Source: Hirudinaria manillensis (lineage: Eukaryota > Annelida > Clitellata > Hirudinida > Hirudinidae). From it: a stretch of 64,000 bases of DNA. The notes under the pieces were generated by a model. That model did no database searches. It was not told where the DNA came from and saw only the letters and a list, made by a program, of their open reading frames with translations. Of the stretch, positions 12,755 to 29,811 are shown piece by piece (positions within the stretch are counted from its first letter, which is position 1; every line of letters starts with the position of its first letter). The stretch spans positions 4,267,001-4,331,000 of the forward strand of contig CM067535.1 in NCBI GenBank assembly GCA_034509925.1, in the 5' to 3' direction. The translations under genes and the position numbers were made by a program.

Positions 12755-13957
12755 CTGCACCCTTGTTAAGCTTCTTGACCATTCCATTCAACTTGGCAGC
12801 TCCCTCGGCATCATCATCATCATCATCACCGTCGGACGAGTATCCCTGGCCGAGCATGTAAGCCTTCGCCTCGTCCATGTAGTCGAGAATGTCTGGATGA
12901 ATAAATCAATAAATTATCATAATGTGACAGCTGCCAAACACCAAGTCTTAAATGAGAGACATTGCATAAATTATAATTAATTATCTCCCGACGGATAATA
13001 TATCTTTTAACTGTTTAACAGTTAATCAATTTGATAATTAATCAAGTAATTAACTCACATCCAAGGCTATCCTCCTTGAATGACTTTGGAAGTCCCCTGT
13101 CCTTCTTGAACTTCAATTTCTTTTCGAGGTCCTTCAAGACCTTGTTGTCATGAATATTCACGGATTCGACCTCCCTCTCCTTTCTGACCTTCTCCTGATT
13201 GGTCACCAGTTGAAAATGAATGAATTGTGATGATCACATCTTGTGGGTTTATGAGCAAGCTCAATTACTAATTAGGCAATCTAATTAACTAAATGTTTTT
13301 GCTACATTCTAATGAACAATTATCTCCTGAATATTTACGAGCCAACCTCCTTCTCTTCAATTTTCCTGATCTTCTTATTTCTCCTCTTCCTCCTCTGTCG
13401 ATCCCTCTTTTTGTTTCTGATTTTCTCTTCCTTTTCTATTGCCTTTTGCATGCTCTCCAACGTTGGAAGCTATTAATTTTGAGATTGTAGCATTTCAATG
13501 ATGCTAAGTAATGAGGTATTCATTATTTGTAAGTTTAAAAGAAGTATAAAGTGTATAAAGGACTTCAAATAGCAGGCCGTTTGAAGGAAAATGCCAGATT
13601 CTATATTCTATACTCATTTTATCCAGCTATTAAAAATGGCAGGTGATTGGTTAGTTCAGTAATTAGCTAAAAGTCATTATTTCCCTGTTAGATCTTGAAG
13701 TCGCCATGACGTTTAAATTCTTTTTGTCAAGTGATGGTAACAATTTTTGCAAAACATGGCATGCGATTTAAATTCTTAATAAACTTTACCTCTTTCTTTC
13801 GCATAAAAGCGTCTTTTCTCATCTTCTTTAACTTTCTTTTGCTTTTCCTAACTTCTTTTCTCGATTTAGCGATATCTTTATAAAGATCATCCTCACCAGT
13901 TTGCTTGGGTTTTTTAACGATTCTAGGTGGACTATCGTCGTCCCTAACTCTTTTCAT
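8091..13957 (-). CDS. NOM1: Nucleolar MIF4G/MA3-domain protein (NOM1/Sgd1 family), fifteen exons
   Basis: Nucleolar scaffold needed for 40S ribosome assembly; animal NOM1 binds eIF4A-type helicases through its MIF4G domain. Exons from the start: 13790-13957, 13347-13469, 13059-13194, 12217-12892, 11867-11961, 11341-11505, 11104-11177, 10855-10948, 10595-10703, 10163-10287, 9817-9933, 9505-9620, 9077-9241, 8812-8943, 8091-8447; these join in frame to 883 residues (human about 860). Residues 1-140 are strongly basic (runs such as KSKRKLKKMRKDAF), residues about 150-310 are an extreme Asp/Glu tract encoded by GAT/GAA repeats, then MIF4G (about 355-560) and MA3 (about 630-745; FERLIRLNLNSKQQPEIMHV), ending in a Lys/Asp-rich tail. 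The order matches the family. The exon 4 repeat is likely length-variable. Confidence 0.9.
12373..12831. repeat. Acidic-tract trinucleotide/hexanucleotide repeats (GAT/GAA) inside NOM1 exon 4
   Basis: Read on the plus strand this is a string of CATCAT, TCTTCT and CTCCTC units. On the coding strand it encodes near-continuous Asp and Glu. All other frames across it are also open and give poly-Ser, poly-Ile or poly-Met shadow frames, which should not be taken as genes. Confidence 0.85.
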
Positions 13958-14311
13958 TTTGATTATAATTTAGTTTAGTATTTGTTTCAGATAAAATCCG
14001 TTTAAGACCGATAATCCGACAGGCAAGCAACCTAGGGCGAGAATAAACATTGGACCATGCTTTCGAAGACTGTGTTTAAAAGTGAATTGCATAACAATTT
14101 TTAGTTTTCTTATAAATTATGCTTTCATGTCAAATTAAATTATCTATTACGCCAGTAATTGATAAACCCGCCATTTTATCAAACTTCAAGTCCTAATGAA
14201 TCAAGTTCTAATTTCGTCCACCAAATCCAAGAACATCCCCGAAACAAAAATAAAAACATATTCGCAACTGTTTATTTATCGACAGAACTAGCTAATATAA
14301 CAACATTCTAA

Positions 14312-19913
<5,602 letters not shown>

Positions 19914-20361
19914 TCTTTGTGATTTGCCTTAATGAAAGCGGTAGCGAAAATAAGAAATTGCCTAAACGTGAAAAATAAACATATCAAAGAACATTAAACA
20001 TCGGTGGCATTGCTAGCAAATCATAGTAGAATTATATATATTGCGCTGCGTTTGTTATAAATGTAAAAAATATTTTCAAACAAAAATCACCATTGCAAAC
20101 TTTTGCAAAGTTTTCGATTCGAAAGTCAAGAATATTTGTTTGCGTTGCCACTAGAAACCGAGATTATTCTGGTGACGGTCATTGTCCTCTAGCAAACATG
20201 CATTAAGCAGACTTAATAGGGGATGACTATCCGATGTTTCACAGTTTAATCCAGTCATACATATATCTTTAGCGACTTTTCGCATAACATCTGGTTAATT
20301 ATTGCCAGTTTCATAGATGAACTAGTAAAAGGCTAACCTGAATAATTGACTAACTTTCGAC
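19914..20361. promoter_or_regulatory. Divergent intergenic region, probable bidirectional promoter (AFG2-type ATPase / SPATA7)
   Basis: 448 bases separate the two start codons, which face away from each other. Both promoters and 5' UTRs must fit here. No TATA box or named motif was identified with confidence. The assignment rests on geometry alone. Confidence 0.5.
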
Positions 20362-23300
20362 ATGGAAGACATTCACAGAGCTTTGTTAGGAAACTTATCC
20401 TTAAAAAGCAGCGGTAAGCAGTTTGTGTTTCATTTATGTTTTAAATGCCGTTTCTTATTATTAATCTTTAATCGTAGTACTGAGCACGAAGGGAGAGAAT
20501 ATAACAAAACAGTTTATGGTTGCGAGCAATATGTTGTCTCATTATAAGAAGCTCCAGCGAGTTAAAGGTAATTGTTTTGTGGTAACTTAAACTTTGGAAA
20601 ATAATTGATAAAAATTTTTATTATTATATAAATCTGCAGCTGTTGTTGACACAAAGCCACCAAAGGCTATGCTTTATAGCACCAAAGGTTGGTATCTTTG
20701 TCTGCAAATTTTCTTTAAAATTTGAGCAACCAGAGAATGATTTCATTTTCAAATGATTCGCAAGAAATTTATTTGCCTTAATTCTAGGACTTCCTTTATG
20801 TTGTTTCAGCTCGTGATCAAAGATTGAGATCTCTCAGCAAAACCAACAACAATGCCATCTTGGCCATTAAGGCCCTTTTGACTGTCAAGAATCCTAACCT
20901 CGGTTACCTTTCTCCTACTGTTGACTCTCAGAAGATTGATGGAAGATCCAGTGTAAAGACAAAGTAATGATGATTGTGGCAATATGAGAATCAAGTATTA
21001 ATGATGGCACCATTCATTGCCGAATCCATATTGTAATGTGACTCAAAATTTCGTCCGCAGGCCATCAGGTGCTGAACCCACTGACCTGCTTGATCTTCAT
21101 CCCCACAAATTCACTCCGGGAAAACCTTTCAGGCCGAGAACAAACAGGAACGACTGCGAGTCCAAGTTGAGTCAACTGAGGGTCTACAATCCCCCAGCCA
21201 GGGCTAAGTCTGCTTCTGGAGGTGATGAAAGTGATATTGTTGATTAGCAGATGATGATGATGATTACGTTGGCAATTAAGGGTGACCTTGATCAACAAAT
21301 AGCGAGTGAATGATGACTTTTTTCTCGAGCTTAATATGATGAAATAGAAATAGAGAAAGCATTGAACATCATTCGTATAATTAAATACCCATCAAATATT
21401 CCAAAAAAAACTTTCCCAAATATTAAGCACTTCCTCAGTATTTGAGACAGTATGTCTTCATCTCCTCCTCAGCCTCAAGACCTGCCACCAGTCTGGCAAG
21501 CTCAAGGGACACTCAGAGTTCATTGAACACGGACCGCTCCGCAAACCCCAAAAAGCCTGCAACGGCCCAAAGTACCAAACCTCCCACTGATCCGTCCAAG
21601 AAAAAGTCGGTGTGGTATATCAAAAGTAGCAGCATAATTGAGCTAGTAATCAACGTATCATTTTGATGAATAAACAAGAATTAATCACTTAATTGTCAAA
21701 ATATAATATGGCTTGGAATGTTTATTTCATTCTATTTATAACTTGAAAATATTAGATAATTGTTATGTCAGTATTAGTTCTGGGGTTTAAAAGTTGCCAA
21801 TTAATAATACTAGCACAACTGTAATAATATTTATAGACAACCTACCTAGAATATAATATCTAACCTCCATTATATTGTTAGCATTACTATTAAATTATTA
21901 TTTAATTACTTAAGCGACATTATTTTACCATTATAAAAATTTTACTGAAAATCTAATTTTAAAATGTAATTTTTACACAAAATAACTGCACGGCTTACTT
22001 CAGAGTCCGTAGAATGTCCATGACGAGAACCACCATGGACGACATGCCTCTGAGGAGTCCTTCCCAAACCTTGGACTATCCAAAGGCCTTTAACATTCCT
22101 CCTCTGGGCATTTCAGTGGACAAGGACAATCAGATCTGGCAGAAGATGCTGTCAGATAAAAGGAGTATGGACTCTACCAGAGCAATGGATGAATGGGCAA
22201 ACAACAACAATGGACAATTGGAGTTGGTAATGTATCCATACTGATACTTTTAGCTATATGTGGATGTAAGGATGGTTCAATTTATGGAGCTGGGAACTGC
22301 TTTTTTTAGCATAGTTTGATCATATTTACATAAAAAATTGTTCTGAAGGCTCATTTAAAGAAAAAGGTCATTATTCAGAGCAAGAATGCATGTCTGATCC
22401 AGGAGATAGTGGCAATACATTCATTGCCATTAATAGTTTACTTGATTTTAGTTGACTTTTAACAAGTAATTAGTAAACTTCATTCCTTAATTCTACTGCT
22501 ATAGAAAATGTATTTTATTTATTTATAATTGTTAACTATTCACCAGCCAAGCCATCATAATGGAAACACCATAGCAAAAGCATCAAATAGCTTTGAAAAT
22601 GTGGAAAAATCAGATCTTAAGAGGTTTATATTTCAGAGTTTGACTTGAATGCTTGAACTAAACATTTGTAAAACACAACAATTTGTCAAATAGGATATAT
22701 TCCCTCAGAAATACCTTTAGACATGTTTATTATACGTTTAACTGTTTAATTCAGCTTGGAAGAAGATTGCAAGTATATAGAGTTCCTCCAAGCAGTGACA
22801 GACGATATTTTACAGAAAGGTTCTTTCACCAACAAGTAACTATGATGTTCCTCATCTTCTGTCATCCCACTATGCTTCTACCTGTGAAGTAATTAAATAA
22901 ACAAATAAATAAATAAACAAATAAATAAATAAACATCACCACTCAGTGCTGCAATTATTTTTATGATCGCTTCACTTCATTACATATTCTGCACATTATT
23001 AAAACAGCTATTAGATATATTTTACTGTTTCTATGGGTCATGATGCTAGTGAGGGTCTCTAAATGTTAATCAATGATCTGATGTGATTGTTTCTTGAAAG
23101 GGTACTGACAAAGGTCTTTGAATATCACATCAACAAAAATGCAAGCACCTTGAAAGAGGTTAGTGGCAGTTTAAATCTCTAATGAATCACTCAGCTCAAA
23201 GAAATTATTCTTTTTGCAAATTAAGGCCTAAAATGTCAAAATTCAATCTCAAATGAATCAGTCCTGAACACTTTCTATACTTTTAGAGCCGAATGAGGGA

Positions 23301-24768
23301 AATGCTAAACCAACTGAGGGCAGACTTGGGTGTACCTTATCACGAATTCAATGAAGAAGAAAGGCCTCAGGCTTTAGTAGATCCAGATTTTCCATCTCCA
23401 AAACATTCAAGAAGAGGAAACAGAAAACAATCCAAGCTTAAAACTGCAGACCCAATCGTGGGAAATTCTGACACATCATTCAGTGCCAACAACTTAAACA
23501 ACAATGCCAGAGTCATGGATGAAACGAGTCAAAATGATGATCGACTGAACTTATCGCAAACGATGAGCCTTTCAAAGGCCAGCAAGTCAACCAGGAGCAG
23601 TAAAAACAAAAAGGAGGTCATCCAGGTCATAATACCAGAACTGCCGTTATCCAAAAGTGGAAATAACAATTACAATGATGGCAACATGGACAATGTTAGA
23701 GAATGGCTGCACAGCAATGGCAAGAGCAGCAAAAGAAGTTCCTTGTCAGAACGAGGTGCCGAGCCTGACCTTAAAACGAGCGAAGCCAAATCAAAAACAG
23801 ACACACGAGATGAAATTGACAAACGCGTTGATGACTACGATGACGACGATGATGCAGACACCACTATCGCCACTGTGTCATCCATGGATGACAATGACCA
23901 GGAGACCAAGGACCTGCTAGAATACTACAACAGCACCATGGCAGACAACTCTGATGGTCCTTCGAATAACAATCGGCCAGAAAACGGTTTCAACAGGACC
24001 ACGCTCTCTGACATTCCAGAGATGAGCTACAGGTCAGAAATGGTGAAGCAGAGGAGTACGGAGATCGACACGCCAGACAAGAAAGACGAGGTATCCGAAG
24101 ACTCCCCCAACGGGGGAGAGAGACTTACCATCTCCGGACCGGACGGAGACTCGAGTTCCAGGATGTCTTCATCAAGGAGTAGAAGGAGAGCCAGAATTGC
24201 TGGAATGAATGCTGCCCAGCCAAATTCTGTAGAAACATCAGGACTTCAGAATGCCAGTTTGAAAGAAAATCCAGGTATGGATGAATTTCAGTTTCTATTG
24301 CCATATCTGAGAGATAACCTGTATTGCTTACTTTTTGATATCATTTCAGAAGCAAATGCAAAGACAAAGGAAAATGACGATTTGAGCTATCATTCTGAAG
24401 TCTTTGCATCACCAAAGAACTATGAAGAGCCCTCCGATGACACCCTTTTGGGAACAAAGAGTCCCAACACACAAATGGCCAGAAGAACCAATAACTCAAA
24501 TAATGATGAAAACAGTATTGGTGGTGATGACAATGCTCATAACAGCGACGAGCAAAAAATGACCGAAATTTTGGTCGAGGCAGGTCCGAACAAATCCAGT
24601 GAGACAGACGATGAAGATGATGATGATGGTGGCAACACGAAATCTGCCAGGAGTTATGAGGACGATTATGAAGACGATATTGAGGAGGAGTGTTCCATCT
24701 CGATAGGAGATTCACCAGTTGAAGATTCCATCAGAAGCAGAAGGGAAGCAATTGAGGACAATTTTTGA
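20362..24768 (+). CDS. SPATA7: SPATA7 (ciliary transition-zone protein), twelve exons
   Basis: Homologue of SPATA7, which in vertebrates works at the ciliary transition zone with RPGRIP1 and is mutated in retinal dystrophy. Exons: 20362-20413, 20478-20567, 20640-20687, 20810-20963, 21061-21221, 21473-21611, 22004-22226, 22547-22623, 22755-22835, 23101-23158, 23287-24274 and 24350-24768, in frame to about 829 residues (human about 600). Recognition rests on three blocks in the right order: the N-terminal LSTKGENITKQFMVASNMLS with HYKKLQ, the middle FTPGKPFRPRTNRNDCESKL with LRVYNPPA, and the core EFLQAVTDDILQKGSFTNKV-LTKVFEYHINKN...MREMLNQLRADLG. The C-terminal 400 residues are low-complexity, acidic and Ser/Asn-rich, longer than in vertebrates, ending in acidic clusters (DDYEDDIEEE). 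The intron 24275-24349 is 75 bases and open in frame, so its retention would give a longer isoform. Confidence 0.88.
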
Positions 24769-25076
24769 TCAAATTATTTATTGCTTAACTAACATCTGTG
24801 ATGCAACTATACTTTGTGAAGCATTTTGGAAATTATTTTTTGGGTGTATTAAAATGTTGTATTCCATGTACAAAGCATTTCAGAATCACTCTCAGAAACT
24901 TAATAATGAGATCAACAGTATTTGCCAACAGATGATGGTAAAATAATTTTATCTATTTAAATGATTAATTCAGTCTCTGGGAAACATATAGACAAGTTCA
25001 TTTCTAAGTATTGAGGGAAAATGAAGTAAGACAGTTCATGATATTTATTCCAAAACTCAGTTCTGGGTCTAAGCCA

Positions 25077-25399
25077 TCACTTTTTGAATCGCTCCATATA
25101 TTCGTTAACTTTTTTCCAAATTTCTTCTGGAGTCATTGTCCTAGGAATCTGAAATGGAATTAATGCAAATGCCAATGTCAGTAAATATCTAATAATTCCA
25201 TTTTCAAAATTTGCAACAAGCCAATGCCTGCCTGATATTGCTGGTCGGCCCAAACTCCCACATAAACTCCAACGGCTAGACTCACAATCTAAAATGACAT
25301 CAAAAAGCAAATGGCCTACTTCGATTTAATGCAACTTTAGGGAAATTATGATAACCAACGGTATTTGGGTTAAAGGCTTACATTCGAGAGTAATCCCAT
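25077..25399 (-). CDS. STMP1-like microprotein, copy A (48 residues, three exons)
   Basis: Exons 25382-25399 (MGLLSN), 25232-25288 (IVSLAVGVYVGVWADQQYQ) and 25077-25148 (IPRTMTPEEIWKK...MERFKK, stop), all phase 0. The middle exon is one hydrophobic glycine-patterned segment followed by Q-x-Y and then I-P and an amphipathic basic tail. This is the layout of STMP1 (C7orf73, DUF4535), a 47-residue mitochondrial inner-membrane microprotein of the respiratory chain. At 48 residues this copy is closest in size and the best candidate for the ancestral gene. The donor of intron 2 reads CAG|GCAGGC, a GC-AG intron if the model is right. Homology is inferred from pattern, length and exon plan, not from a search. 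Confidence 0.7.
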
Positions 25400-25610
25400 A
25401 ATTAATGAGTTACAGTAGGATTGAGCTCTTCGGGATCTAAAACAAAGCCAGCGAAGCAGACACAAACAACCTGCGGGATCTAAATAATACAAGTTTCCAT
25501 CTTGAATGTTAAAAGTGATTGTTGAAGTGATTTATTCATGAAGAAATGATCTAAATATAATAAATGAAGTACTATATTAAAAAATTAAAAGCCATACTTA
25601 TTATATACTA

Positions 25611-27203
25611 CAGTGCGTGTCATAAGGTTGGGACACCCACGTTTTTTAGCCATAATTTTGTTTATAAAAGTCATATATAAACCATTTATTTATATGATAC
25701 GTAGATGTTCATTAGCTACTGGGAGATATTAATTTCAGTGATTTTGGGCAACTATATTTTGTAATTTAAGCAAAAAACTGGAAATATGATAAAAAGTGAA
25801 AGTCGGTGAACCTCATATGAAAGCAAAAATCTTTATTTTTCCGGTTGAAACAAACGTTTAAAATCTAAAATAAATAAAGCTGACAATGTGTTTTGTCATT
25901 CTTTTTTTGAAATACTTCCTGAACTCGATCTTTCATTGATTTCAACAAGAGTTTCAGCCTCTTATTGTCCAACTTTATCATCTCCTCGCTCAGACATTTT
26001 TTGCAATTCAAAGTGCTAGGTTTTTGCATAACATTAGAATATACTTGATTATTGAGGAATCCCAACACATTTTCAGTAGGAATTTGAGCCGGAAGTCGAA
26101 TCAGACCACTTTAAGACATAGATTCTTCTTCTGGAAAATAACCTTTTTTGGTATTGAGATGTGGATGGAACCATTATTTTGTTAAACGATAACCTTATCT
26201 ATTTTAAATCTAATGTATAGGCATAGGAGGTATTTTTTTTATAATTTAAACACATTCTGAGCAATTTTGTTTCCCCTTTAAGACCACCACATCTGATGAA
26301 CCAAGAGAAGAAATGGCAGCCCAACAATGACCTCCAAAATTTCTTTTCAAAGAGTGATTTTAGGGACTTCTGACATTATGCCAATAACATTTGGACCCAT
26401 ATGGACTGTCAAACTTAAAATGTTTCTCATCTGAAAAATTGCAATGCTCCAAATCACATTCAAACTCATCATCTCTTCGAGCCAATTCAATCAAATCCTT
26501 TTGTGATGTTTTGTCAAGAATGTCTTCTACTGGCGCTTTCTATACTTTAAAAATCGGCTTCTTCGAAGGTATCTACATATTGGAGACTTGTTTAAATTCA
26601 ATTTCAACTTTTTTTCAAGCCCCGTTGAAGAGAATTCTCCCTTGCAAGCTTCACGAACAAGAAGTCTCTTTTGACGATGATCCAGTGTTCGAGGTCTTTC
26701 TTATACTTAGGTGGTTCTATAACTATCTGGATCCTTTAAAAATCATCTGAGAACATTTCTGGAACATTTAGACACTTTTGAAATTTAAGAAAATGACTTT
26801 ATTTAGCCCATTTAATACCTTAATTTATCCTTTCTCCATTTCAACAAGAATCCAATTATAATAAGCTTAACTAGCATTTTTTTATTTAATCAAATAATTA
26901 TTTAACATTACCCTTCATATATATAACCTTATTATAATAGCCACTAGTAGTGGTCCATGTAATAAAATGCTATTTCCTGCACCATCCTTAATCTTTGAAA
27001 CGCCTCTAAACAACATCAAAGGGATTTTTCCAAGTAGTGTCATTCATATTCACATTATGCTTCACAAACATATTGAAATTTTATTAAGTGAGAATAGAGG
27101 CATGAAATAATTGAAACTTTGGGCAATTACACGCTACGGATTTTCAGAAAACTAGACAAAATGTAAAACTTTAGCCCTTGTCCCAACCTTATGACACGCA
27201 CTG
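25611..27203 (-). mobile_element. Decayed Tc1/mariner-superfamily DNA transposon with intact terminal inverted repeats
   Basis: The left end CAGTGCGTGTCATAAGGTTG and the right end, its exact reverse complement, form inverted repeats of about 25 bases, flanked by TA on both sides (25609-25610 and 27204-27205), the target duplication typical of the superfamily. On the minus strand, pieces of a transposase can be read in order: a helix-turn-helix region near 26600-26700 (REACKGEFSSTGLEKKL), FSDEKHFKFDSPYGSKCYWH near 26420 with the first catalytic Asp, a KRNFGG block, and a C-terminal stretch near 25900-26060 (NVLGFLNNQVYSNV) aligning with the SPDLNPIENLW region. Several stop codons and frame changes interrupt it, so it is inactive. 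It sits between copies A and B of the microprotein array. Confidence 0.92.
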
Positions 27204-27615
27204 TAGTATCTCATTAAGTCACATGGGCGGGACTAATTATGCAACTCTTAAGGAGGGAGGGGCTTGGATAATTATGCATAAGCAAGGGTGACTTGTACGG
27301 TTTTACCGATGTTTCATACCTTGCATTCAAAATGGCGTCTGTACATAATTCTTTTTCTGTGCAAATCCTGGCGTTTCCAGATGGAAGGGAATTAGCAGTC
27401 ACAACAACAACGAAAAGGAAAATACAAAGCACGAAGATATGATTTCTTTTTATTTCCCAAAAGGAATATTGGCAATCATTAGTTAGCATCAGTTCTGACC
27501 TCGAGGCCCAAATGCTTCATTTAAACCCTGGTTTATTCCATTTATTAAGCTACAAGTTAAAGATATTTTTTACAATGTTCTTGTAATCGTAATTTAAAAA
27601 AAAAAGAAGCAGGAA

Positions 27616-28024
27616 TTAATAAAAACGTGACTGAAGGTACCTGTTTGCTACTGTTTGTATACGATTGATAACCTTATTGGCTTTTTCTTTCAATGCCTCC
27701 GGTGTTATTTTTGGAATCTGAGGTCAAAAGTCGAGATTTATTTGGACACGAGTGCTTAATTACTCATTCAACCACTACAACCAATTTCTTAATTTAACGG
27801 TAAAAAACAAAAACGGCTAAAAACTTACATCTTTACTCTGGCCAATGCAGATACCCAAGTAAACGCCAAGGACCAATGCGGCAATCTAATAACAGATGAA
27901 CGTATATATCGGATCGTACATGAATTGTTTTACAATTTATCCCTCTGACGAATAATGCAATTAAACTAAATCAAATTAAACAAAAACCTTTCAATCAATC
28001 ATTTACCTCAGTTGTGGAATCCAT
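27616..28024 (-). CDS. STMP1-like microprotein, copy B (58 residues, three exons)
   Basis: Exons 28007-28024 (MDSTTE), 27829-27885 (IAALVLGVYLGICIGQSKD) and 27616-27717 (IPKITPEALKEKANKVINRI... to a TAA stop), all phase 0 with GT-AG splice sites. The membrane exon is exactly 57 bases as in copies A, E, F, H and I, and the following exon again begins I-P-K. The V-W pair of the motif is replaced by I-C. The tail is a basic amphipathic helix with a longer C-terminus (TVANRYLQSRFY) produced by reading past a possible donor (AACAG|GTACCT); a shorter splice form is possible. Probably a mitochondrial or other small membrane protein; function unknown. Confidence 0.6.
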
Positions 28025-28512
28025 AATTCAAAAGCGCTAGAAAAATACTATCGAAAACTTGAAAAAGTTGACACGAATGTTAACTAATGATATGATGTGC
28101 AAAGACCATTATATTGAACAATACTAAATTTAGGCCAAATAGTGAATATTGAAAATATATTTTACAATTTTAAATATCAAATATAAAAATAATTTTGTTG
28201 AAGGTTTACTTAAGATTACAACGTTAAATTTTACTCTCAATTAATGGTAGTGATTATAAACAATGTCCGATTAAGACTAAAATCATCGGATATTTTCTAC
28301 CATGAAATTAAAAATGGCATCTGGCTATAATTATATATAATAATAATAATTATTATTATTTCCCCTGGAAACTTATTGGTGACTTCAAATAGAAGGGGAT
28401 TAATAGTCACAACAACAATGCACATTAATAAAATAAAATTAAGAAATTGGGTTTTATTCAATTTTATTTTCAGATAAAAAAATTCTTATGCCGGCCATCT
28501 TGAACGGAAGAA

Positions 28513-29015
28513 TCAGTGAACCAAGTCAACTACCACCTGCTAAGGAAAGAAACAGTTTATTTAAAAGAAAAATTAATTTTTAAAGCAACATCTTAGTGAT
28601 ACCTTGGCATCCTGTCTGTCGGTATCTGTTTCGTTACTCCTCTTGACTGATGTTGATACACGAATATAAAGATGTTTTTGATCCTATTTTTAGATTTCGG
28701 AAGATATTTTGTTAAAGATGGAATATTTTTTTCTAAGGATTATGAATTACTCACCTCACGACACTTTCTGCCGGTCTTTAGCCATAACAATAACATGAAG
28801 ACTATCGCTGTAGTAAAAATCCCCTGAATTAAATAAACGCAATTGTATTTAAGATTGCTTGAGTTAATTAGGCAAAAGGCGTTAATTTAGTTCTTCAAAT
28901 AACTAATCACTGCTCATAAATAAATAGGTAAAATATTTATTAATTTATTTCTGAATAAAAGACTGACAAAAATAAGAAGTCCGATAGTTTCATCAATGAC
29001 ATCAATTTGGATCAT
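28513..29015 (-). CDS. Small single-pass membrane protein in the array (unit C), four exons, not clearly STMP1-like
   Basis: Exons 28968-29015 (MIQIDVIDETIGLLIF), 28755-28823 (GIFTTAIVFMLLLWLKTGRK plus CRE), 28603-28683 (a basic, Ser/Thr/Asp-rich 27-residue segment) and 28513-28539 (QVVVDLVH, stop), all phase 0 with GT-AG sites, giving 74 residues. The hydrophobic run crosses the first exon junction. The G-x-Y-x-G motif and I-P start are missing, but position, strand, phase and exon number match the neighbouring copies. It may be a strongly diverged paralogue, a de novo gene or a chance set of short frames. Confidence 0.4.
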
Positions 29016-29811
29016 GTTCTGAGGTGCTAGAAATAATATCAATAATTCTAATTTCAAAACGTTTTATTCAGATTAAAAGCTATTTTAAAACTAAATTTAA
29101 AATATTGACGCAAATCGTCCTTTCAAAAAGAATTTATTTGTTATACTTAATAATTTTCCTGAAATAACAATTTGAAATTGAAATACAAAACATAAAAATT
29201 TATTATTTTACAACGATTTAAACATTTAATCTATTAATTATAATTACGGCACAAATATCGATAATTTATTTATAGGTCAACTATAAATATAGGTTATATA
29301 ATATATTTATAGGTCAACGTGTCCGTGCTGAAAATGTTTCTGATTTAATTTATTCGTATTAAAGGGATTGTCCTTTCTTACGTTATGGCCCGAACCCTAA
29401 CCCAAATTACCATCATCATCATCATCATCACCACCATTACTTCCAGATAGTTATATTGATATTGAATAAGTCATAATACGTTGTTTGGAAAATCTATTTT
29501 GTTATTTATAAAAGTTCCATTTAAAATTTCATATTTTCATAAAAAATAAGTAAATTCCCATTTCAAAGACAAAAAATTCGTTCAAAATATGTGCCTTGAA
29601 CAAAGCTACTAAGATAACTTCTTCGTTATATACTGGTAGAAAAATCTTTCATTTGCAGGGATTTATCACAAATAATCCTAGGAAACTTCAATCTTCTCTA
29701 AAAAAACAAACTCTTTTCACGGTTTATAAACGTTAACCGCTCTTATTTCTTCTGAACGCATTTTTAATTATGGCTTTTCCTCTGCTTTGCACCTGTAAAA
29801 TGTCGGAGATA

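Noticed and set aside
12299..12980. Plus- and minus-strand open frames over the NOM1 acidic tract (poly-Ser, poly-Ile, poly-Met)
   Set aside because: They are shadow readings of the GAT/GAA repeats of NOM1 exon 4.
22683..22735. Possible extra SPATA7 exon after an AATAG acceptor
   Set aside because: Including it breaks the frame into the conserved core; exon 22547-22623 joins directly to 22755-22835 in frame.
26391..26750. 119-codon plus-strand frame in the transposon
   Set aside because: Antisense of the decayed transposase, which reads on the minus strand.
28320..28470. AT-rich tracts suggesting an origin or attachment site
   Set aside because: The whole window is AT-rich; no specific element can be supported.
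29390..29440. CCCTAACCC-like sequence suggesting telomeric repeat
   Set aside because: A single short occurrence followed by (CAT)n; not a repeat array.
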